A DNA stretch of 54,831 nt from Sphingomonas sp. LaA6.9. GTDB taxonomy: Bacteria > Pseudomonadota > Alphaproteobacteria > Sphingomonadales > Sphingomonadaceae. Each line of letters opens with the position of its first letter. Position 1 is the first letter of the stretch. The translations under genes were made by a program, and so were the position numbers. The notes under the pieces were generated by a model. It saw nothing but the letters and a program-made list of their open reading frames with translations, searched no databases and was not told the DNA's origin. The stretch is taken from the NCBI RefSeq assembly GCF_022601895.1, contig NZ_JAKVIO010000030.1, positions 1 to 54,831 of the forward strand. The letters run 5' to 3'. Below are positions 49,689-54,831 of the stretch, one piece after another.

Positions 49689-50305
49689 CGACCAGAAACC
49701 TCTACATCGTCGATGACGACGATATCGTGCGTTCGTCGCTCCAGAGCCTGATGTCGGTCATGCCCGACATGGCCATTCGCGGTTTTCGATCGGGCGACGC
49801 CTTTTTGGCCGCGGCAGATGCACTGGCACCCGGCTGCCTGTTGCTTGACCTGCATATGCCCGGCGCGTCGGGAATAGACGTGCTCAAGGCCATCGGCCCC
49901 GAATGCTCCAGGTTCGTGGCCATCGTCCTGACCGGCCAGGGCGATGTCTCTCTGGCAGTGCTTGCGATGAAGGCCGGGGCGATCGACTTCATCGAAAAGC
50001 CTTGCGATCACCTCGCGCTCATCCAGGCGATAGATCTCGCCTTCTCGCGCCAGGCGCACTCGAGTCAGGAGGCCGCGCGCATCGAGGTCGCCGCCGCAAA
50101 GCTCGCATTGCTGTCCTCGCGCGAGCGCGACGTGTTGCGCGGCCTCATCGATGGCCGCTCGAACAAGGCGATCGCCTATGATCTCGACATCAGTCCGCGC
50201 ACGGTGGAGATCTATCGTGCGAAGGTCATGGACAAGCTCGAGGTACGGAGCCTCTCCGAAGCGCTGGGCATTGCTTTCGCGGGCGGCTGGTTTCCAAGGA
50301 ATTAG
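49685..50305 (+). CDS. FixJ-family response regulator
   Basis: 206 aa. The receiver domain has LYIVDDDDIVRSSLQ and phosphoacceptor Asp in LLLDLHMPGASGID, with VLTGQGDV and FIEKPCD. A LuxR-type HTH at the C terminus has LSSRERDVLRGLIDGRSNKAIAYDLDISPRTVEIYRAKVMDKL. It is the partner of the upstream haem kinase, with coupled translation. Typical FixJ targets are fixK-type regulators of low-oxygen respiration; none is adjacent. Confidence 0.93.
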   Translation: MTTRNLYIVDDDDIVRSSLQSLMSVMPDMAIRGFRSGDAFLAAADALAPGCLLLDLHMPGASGIDVLKAIGPECSRFVAIVLTGQGDVSLAVLAMKAGAIDFIEKPCDHLALIQAIDLAFSRQAHSSQEAARIEVAAAKLALLSSRERDVLRGLIDGRSNKAIAYDLDISPRTVEIYRAKVMDKLEVRSLSEALGIAFAGGWFPRN

Positions 50306-50682
50306 ACCGCAGCGCCCAACGTGCGCTCGCACCGCCACGCCCTGAGCAGCGCTACCACCACCCTGGTCTCCGCATTTCGCGCCACCATGACGGCTAGCGG
50401 ATCGCCGCAATCGGTCTGCGGGTTGGAAACCAGCAGGATGACGCCGTTGCACCAGCCCTGGCGGCGCACGGCCGCAATTCGCTCTGACGGTCCGGTGCAG
50501 GGTACGCCGAGGTCCGTGATCAGCGTTGCAGCGTTGCGCATCGCTGCATCGAGGGCGGGCTCGTCGCATCTATCCACGATCACGAGGATTTCACCCGCAA
50601 GACCCAGCCGCGCCGACCACATGCTGCGTAGCGCCCGATCAGCGATCGCAAGCACCACGATCTCTTCATCAAGGCTGGACAT
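50302..50682 (-). CDS. Hypothetical protein, possible degenerate receiver fold
   Basis: 126 aa from MSSLDEEIVVLAIADRALRSMW, with GGAG before the ATG. Alternating beta and alpha segments (ILVIVDRCDEPALDAAM, GVILLVSN, VVVALLRAW) suggest a receiver-like fold without the usual Asp cluster. Its stop overlaps that of the convergent fixJ-like gene by 3 bases. It lies 117 bp downstream of the porin gene on the same strand. The function is unknown. Confidence 0.6.
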   Translation of the reverse strand: MSSLDEEIVVLAIADRALRSMWSARLGLAGEILVIVDRCDEPALDAAMRNAATLITDLGVPCTGPSERIAAVRRQGWCNGVILLVSNPQTDCGDPLAVMVARNAETRVVVALLRAWRCERTLGAAV

Positions 50683-50799
50683 GAAACGGGGCACTCCGGG
50701 AGGTCGGCAGAAGTGGCGCGAGGACGGATCAAGGCTGAAGCACGCGGTGCCGACCAGCGAAGCCATGGCTCCGCCGATCGGCACGCTCGTCGAGCAGGT

Positions 50800-52239
50800 T
50801 CAGATCTCGAAGGTCAGATCCATATAGGCGTAGCGCGTATCGCCGGTGTCCGGCGCGTTGGGCGCATCGTCCAGGAAGCGGCGCTTGGCGAGATAGGCAG
50901 CGCCCGTATCGATCCGCAGAAGCTCGGGGACGATCCAGTAGCGCACGCGCGCTTCGAGCTGATGGCCGGCAAAGCGCCCCGAAGCACCCGTACGGTCACG
51001 CACGCCGGTGGATGCGAAGCTGTCCGTCGTTGAATCGAGCCAGAGCGCACGGTACATGGCCGACGCGTCGAGACGCTTGTCAGGCTTCACATCGAGCCGA
51101 ACGCCGGGCGACAGGAGGTTGGCACGGCCGATCGGCCCGTAGAGTCCCGTCGGCCCGTAATCGAAGCGGCGCGCGCCGAAGAGCGTGTCGAAACGGTTGT
51201 ACGTGCGCGACGAGGCTTCGTCACCGCTGGCCAGGTCGTAATGGACTGAAAGCCTCGGATTCAGAGGGCCTGCAAAGGTCTTTCCGATTTCGGCATGAAC
51301 CAGATAGGCAGAGACATCGAGATCGTTGACGTCGCCGACTGCAGTGCTTCCGCGGGTTTCACCAAATTGATAGGCAGCTTCGATATCGAAATCGATCGCT
51401 CCCTTTGCGGGCTTGCGAAACAACCGCATGCCCGGCGTGAAGAGCCTCCGGTTGCGTGTCTGGCGTTCCGTGGAATCGCGCTCCATCAAGCGATAGCCAT
51501 AGATTTCCAGCGTCCCCTTGCCGAACACGCCCGCCTTGGTGAAGCTGCCGCCGAAGAGCTGCAGATCGGTGGTTTCCTGATCCCACTCCACCTCGTCGTC
51601 GCGGATGCCGTCGGCATCGTCGGGCAAACGAATCTGCGGCATCGACCACAGCAGGATCAGCCGGTCGCCTCCGCGTCCCGTCCAGTCGACATAGGCGCCG
51701 GTATAAGCATTGGTCGTATTCCGGAATGCCTGACGCGCAACGAGCCTGCGCGAACCGATGTCGAGCGTGAAGCGTCCCGCACGCGCGACAGCTTTCGAAC
51801 CTCCGCCGAGATCGTCGATGTCCACGCCCAGATAGGCTTGCACGAGTTCCATCGCGTTGACTTCGTTGGTGCCTGCCGAAGAGTTGCGCTTCTGACCATA
51901 ACTGCGCGCGTCCCACAGCTCGGCGCCTGCCCTTACCGGCCCGGCGTCATACTCCGCCACCACCGTCGTCTTGAGCGAGAACATGAAATCGTCCTCGGCC
52001 ACATTGGGGCGAAACTGGCCGTCAATGCCCTCGACGCGTGACCGCACGCTGGCGGTCAGGGTCAAGTTCTCGGGCGCGCCCACCGCCTCATGCAGTGGAT
52101 TGGTGTTGGCATGGGCGACACCGGCCGGAAACGCGACAAACGCCGCATGAAACAGCGCGGCCGAGAGTAGCCAGCGTGTGGAGGACGGTGTGCGGCGCTC
52201 AGTCGGCCGCTGGTCATTCGGACCGGTCTCGAAGGGCAT
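50800..52239 (-). CDS. Alginate-export-type outer-membrane porin
   Basis: 479 aa from MPFETGPNDQRPTERR, start supported by GGAG 8 nt upstream. Signal peptide ends near GVAHA. The mature part is a beta-barrel (LTLTASVRSRVEGIDGQFRPN, AGAELWDARSYGQ, FRNTTNAYTGAYVDW) ending ...YAYMDLTFEI, matching the alginate_exp (AlgE-like) family. The substrate is not predictable; many members in sphingomonads are uncharacterised. The TCCTATAA element lies 31 nt upstream. Confidence 0.82.
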   Translation of the reverse strand: MPFETGPNDQRPTERRTPSSTRWLLSAALFHAAFVAFPAGVAHANTNPLHEAVGAPENLTLTASVRSRVEGIDGQFRPNVAEDDFMFSLKTTVVAEYDAGPVRAGAELWDARSYGQKRNSSAGTNEVNAMELVQAYLGVDIDDLGGGSKAVARAGRFTLDIGSRRLVARQAFRNTTNAYTGAYVDWTGRGGDRLILLWSMPQIRLPDDADGIRDDEVEWDQETTDLQLFGGSFTKAGVFGKGTLEIYGYRLMERDSTERQTRNRRLFTPGMRLFRKPAKGAIDFDIEAAYQFGETRGSTAVGDVNDLDVSAYLVHAEIGKTFAGPLNPRLSVHYDLASGDEASSRTYNRFDTLFGARRFDYGPTGLYGPIGRANLLSPGVRLDVKPDKRLDASAMYRALWLDSTTDSFASTGVRDRTGASGRFAGHQLEARVRYWIVPELLRIDTGAAYLAKRRFLDDAPNAPDTGDTRYAYMDLTFEI

Positions 52240-52270
52240 TGAACGAAACTCCAATGGGGATCAGCTTCCC

Positions 52271-52278
52271 TTATAGGA
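52271..52278 (-). promoter_or_regulatory. TCCTATAA element upstream of the porin gene
   Basis: Minus-strand TCCTATAA followed by G ends 31 nt before the porin ATG. Confidence 0.5.
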
Positions 52279-52661
52279 ACGTCCCGTGCTCGCTGGCGCG
52301 ATTTACACAAATCTAACCAAATTGACTTTCAAGCACACTCGCCCGCGTCGTCCGATCTGCAATCGGCCGCTCCGCGCTCTCCTCATCCTATAATTGAACT
52401 GGCTGCGAGCGCATGCGCGGAGCCCGGATATCGCCTCCACAGGATTTCTTGCCATGACCACCATGCCTGCGAACGTCGTATTTTTGTACGTTCCCAACCG
52501 GTTGTCCGCCGATCCGCATGCGGCGCAACCGGGTCCGACGCTTCGCTCGAATGGCGTTGCTGCCACCATATCCCGCTCAGCACTGCCCTCCACCAAACCC
52601 TTCCGGGCGCAGAATTTCGTCTGACCCGGCAAGCTACCCTCCAGACTGAAGGAAATTCGAG
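52279..52661 (+). promoter_or_regulatory. Leader region of the second chemoreceptor
   Basis: This 383-bp gap between divergent genes holds a plus-strand TCCTATAA at 52386-52393, 268 bp before the receptor ATG, giving either a long leader or a separate small gene. A 56-codon frame at 52454-52624 (MTTMPANVVFLYVPN...) has an AGGAT 9 nt before its ATG, but no recognisable product. AAGGAA just before 52662 is the receptor's own ribosome site. Confidence 0.4.
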
Positions 52662-54569
52662 ATGCAAGATGCTCTCCAGAACTGGCGACTGCCTCGAAAG
52701 ATGCTGGTCGCATTTTCACTGATCGCCCTGCTTGTCGCAGCTCTGGGCGCAGCAGCAATCATTTCCAACAATCAGATCAGCGCCGCTGGCGCTCGTCACA
52801 TCACGCGCGGGTTGCCGACCACCGGTTCGCTCGCCAGGATTCTCGGCTATCTGCGCGAATACCGTATCATGGTCTATTCGCACATGACCGCGGTAAGCGC
52901 AGAGGAAACGAGCAGCCTCGACAAGCGGATCGAGAAGAACCACGAGGACATCGGCGCCGAACTCGACAATCTTGAAAAGGTTGCGGGAGAAGATTTCGCC
53001 GGCGAAGTCGCGACGCTCAAGGAAAATGTCGAGAAGCTGCAGAGCGTCAACGCCGGGATCCTCGATCTCAGCCGCCAGCAGCGCGACGCCGAAACGCTCG
53101 ATCTTCTGAAGACCGACGGCAAGGAAGCTTCGCACGCCGCGCTGAAGCAGGCCAACAAGCTGATCGAAATGGCGCTGGAACGCGCGCGCAAGGGCGGCGA
53201 GACCGCCGATGCGTTCGCGCATTCGGCTCTGATCTTCATGTCGGTGATGGCGCTGCTTTCGATCGGTGTTCTCGTGTTCATCTGGAACGCGCTCAACCGC
53301 ACCGTTTCGCGCCCGTTGAGCGAACTGACCGGCGTGACGACCGCGCTTGCCGAGGGTCGCGAAGCCGTGGTGCCGCATCGTGATCGCGGCGACGAGCTCG
53401 GGGAAATAGCCCAGGCGGTCGAACAATTCCGCCTCGCCGCCGTCGCGCGTCAGGAAGCCGATCGCAAGCTCGCCGAGGAGCAGCAGCTTGTCACCACCAC
53501 GCTTGGCGACAGTCTTTCGTCACTGGCGCAGGGTGACCTGACGACCGAGGTGAAGGCCGAATTCCCCGTCGCCGTCGCCAGCCTCAAGACCAACTTCAAC
53601 GAGGCGGTCGTGCGCCTGCGCGAGATGATCGGTGCCGTTTCGGAAAGCGCGACGGGCATCCGCACGGGTTCGCAGGAAATCGCGCAGGCATCGGAAGATC
53701 TCGCGCGCCGTACCGAGGGCAATGCTGCAAGCCTCGAGGAAACCTCCGCCGCGCTGGTCCAGATCGACGATCGTCTCAAAGCCACCGCGGTTGCCGCAGG
53801 TCGCACCGTCGCGCGTGCCGACCAGGCGATCGCCACCGTCAGCGGTGGCCGCTCGATCGCCGACGAGGCGGTCCAAGCGATGGAGCGCGTACGCGAAAGC
53901 GCGACGGGCATCGACTCGGTCATCGAAGGTCTCGACAAGATCGCCTTCCAGACACGCGTTCTCGCGATGAACGCTGCGGTCGAAGCTGGCCGCGCGGGCG
54001 ATGCGGGCCGCGGGTTCGCGGTCGTCGCCGACCTCGTCTCCGCGCTTGCGATGCGTTCGGAAGAAGAGGCCAAGCGCGCCCGCGAACAGCTGACCGCCAC
54101 CCAGGCCGATATCGTGATGGCCGTGGGCGCGGTACAGAAGGTCGACGGTGCGCTCGCCGACATTTCGGGCGACGTGGGTGAAGTCCACACGCTGCTCGGC
54201 AGCATGGCTGCGGACAATCAGGCGCAGTCGTCGGCGATCAGCCAGATCAGCGTCGCGATCAGCACCATGGACCAGTCGACCCAGCAGAATGCTGCCATGG
54301 TCGAGGAGACTTCGGCCGCTGCGCGCAACCTGACGACCGAAGTCACGTCGCTCGCCGAGCAGGCCGCTCTGTTCAAGGTGAGCAATGAAACCCGCTCGAC
54401 CTTGCGCAAGCCCGCAGCCCCGGCCAAGGCCAGCGTCAAGACGGGCGTCAGCGCGACCTCGAATCCCTATGTCTCGCCGGTCAAGCCGCTGCCCGTTTCG
54501 GCAATGGCAAAGACGAACGGTGCTTCAAACGGCCATGCCGCGAGCAGTGAGGACTGGTCGGACTTCTGA
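52662..54569 (+). CDS. Methyl-accepting chemotaxis protein with four-helix sensor domain
   Basis: 635 aa. Transmembrane helix at about 14-37, a short periplasmic helical-bundle domain (about 40-185, [20 protein letters not shown]), a second transmembrane helix (about 190-212), HAMP, and a signalling domain with tip [19 protein letters not shown]. The last 60 residues form an Ala/Pro/Lys-rich tail ending SSEDWSDF; this is not a classical CheR pentapeptide. It shares a near-identical signalling half with the receptor at 3810-5957. The ligand is unknown. Confidence 0.93.
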   Translation: MQDALQNWRLPRKMLVAFSLIALLVAALGAAAIISNNQISAAGARHITRGLPTTGSLARILGYLREYRIMVYSHMTAVSAEETSSLDKRIEKNHEDIGAELDNLEKVAGEDFAGEVATLKENVEKLQSVNAGILDLSRQQRDAETLDLLKTDGKEASHAALKQANKLIEMALERARKGGETADAFAHSALIFMSVMALLSIGVLVFIWNALNRTVSRPLSELTGVTTALAEGREAVVPHRDRGDELGEIAQAVEQFRLAAVARQEADRKLAEEQQLVTTTLGDSLSSLAQGDLTTEVKAEFPVAVASLKTNFNEAVVRLREMIGAVSESATGIRTGSQEIAQASEDLARRTEGNAASLEETSAALVQIDDRLKATAVAAGRTVARADQAIATVSGGRSIADEAVQAMERVRESATGIDSVIEGLDKIAFQTRVLAMNAAVEAGRAGDAGRGFAVVADLVSALAMRSEEEAKRAREQLTATQADIVMAVGAVQKVDGALADISGDVGEVHTLLGSMAADNQAQSSAISQISVAISTMDQSTQQNAAMVEETSAAARNLTTEVTSLAEQAALFKVSNETRSTLRKPAAPAKASVKTGVSATSNPYVSPVKPLPVSAMAKTNGASNGHAASSEDWSDF

Positions 54570-54616
54570 GCCCTTCACGCTTCAGGTCGACCTGGACTGA
54601 AATACAGACCTGACAA

Positions 54617-54651
54617 GGCGCCCGGCGGGATCAACCGCCGGGCGCCTTTTT
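54617..54651 (+). terminator. Rho-independent terminator after the second chemoreceptor
   Basis: A perfect 12-bp stem, GGCGCCCGGCGG (54617-54628) and CCGCCGGGCGCC (54635-54646), has a GATCAA loop, followed by five T. Confidence 0.95.
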
Positions 54652-54815
54652 CTTGTCCCTCGACAGCGCCATCTTTTCGTGCGCGATCCCGGATCAGGGC
54701 ACCATCGATGACCGAAGACGCAAATTTCCGGCGTTAACGGAACGTCCGGACCCGCCGGGCGGGTTCAACTGGTCATCGCAACACCTTCTAATCATGCTGA
54801 TGAAGGAGGTGTTCT

Positions 54816-54831
54816 ATGGTGACGTCGCGGA
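54816..54831 (+). CDS. Start of a gene cut by the window end
   Basis: ATG GTG ACG TCG CGG follows a very strong Shine-Dalgarno, AAGGAGGTG, 5-6 nt upstream. Only five codons are visible, so nothing can be said of the product. Confidence 0.5.

Noticed and set aside
1-54831. CRISPR arrays and insertion sequences
   Set aside because: No regularly spaced repeats and no transposase-like gene were seen anywhere in the window.

Overview
The window is GC-rich (roughly 65% by eye) alphaproteobacterial chromosome. The gene families point to a sphingomonad: a TorF-family outer-membrane protein, a FlaF regulator, adrenodoxin-type ferredoxin, small 'SFPASDPPS' proteins, an alginate-export-type porin, and a REP-like palindrome of the sort common in Sphingomonas and Sphingopyxis. 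The genus cannot be fixed from the sequence alone.

Layout. (1) 1-3.8 kb: a 5' half of a tRNA-Gly, an Rrf2 regulator, two small proteins, and a nitric-oxide detoxification locus in which an NsrR-like regulator is divergent from a truncated haemoglobin, a DUF1971 protein and flavohaemoglobin Hmp. (2) 3.8-6.75 kb: a TorF-like protein and a Cache-type chemoreceptor. (3) 6.87-21.49 kb: a 14.6-kb integrative island in the 3' end of tRNA-Tyr, bounded by a 17-bp direct repeat. It has paired integrase arm-type repeats at both ends and a tyrosine integrase. Its cargo is a SieB-like exclusion protein, a serine resolvase with a complete Tn3-type res site but no transposase, a type I restriction-modification operon (hsdM, hsdS with an extra C-terminal domain, a GIY-YIG/DUF4357 protein, hsdR) and, 47 bp after hsdR, an apparently intact T7-like single-subunit RNA polymerase. 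(4) 21.6-27.6 kb: housekeeping genes (rlmB-like, a lipoprotein, ferredoxin, ybbP-ybbA divergent from tesA). (5) 27.7-46.8 kb: motility genes, comprising an XRE regulator, a GGDEF-EAL protein, an export/basal-body operon (flgC-fliE-fliQ-fliR-flhB-flgI-flgJ-flgN), fliN-fliO-fliP, a 13-gene chemotaxis/stator operon running from motA to motB and a PilZ protein, and flaF. (6) 46.9-54.8 kb: a FixLJ-like oxygen-sensing pair, an outer-membrane porin and a second chemoreceptor.

The genes fit together as follows. NO and oxygen sensing (NsrR, Hmp, FixLJ) flanks a motility module whose transcription units share a recurrent upstream octamer, TCCTATAA (GCCTATAA once), usually 5-43 nt before a start codon. 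This may be a class-specific promoter element. The island is a separate, defence-flavoured acquisition. Its most unusual part is the orphan phage-type RNA polymerase coupled to a restriction operon. The flagellar set is incomplete here (no flgB, flgH, fliF, fliG, fliM, flhA or flagellin seen), so the rest must lie elsewhere.
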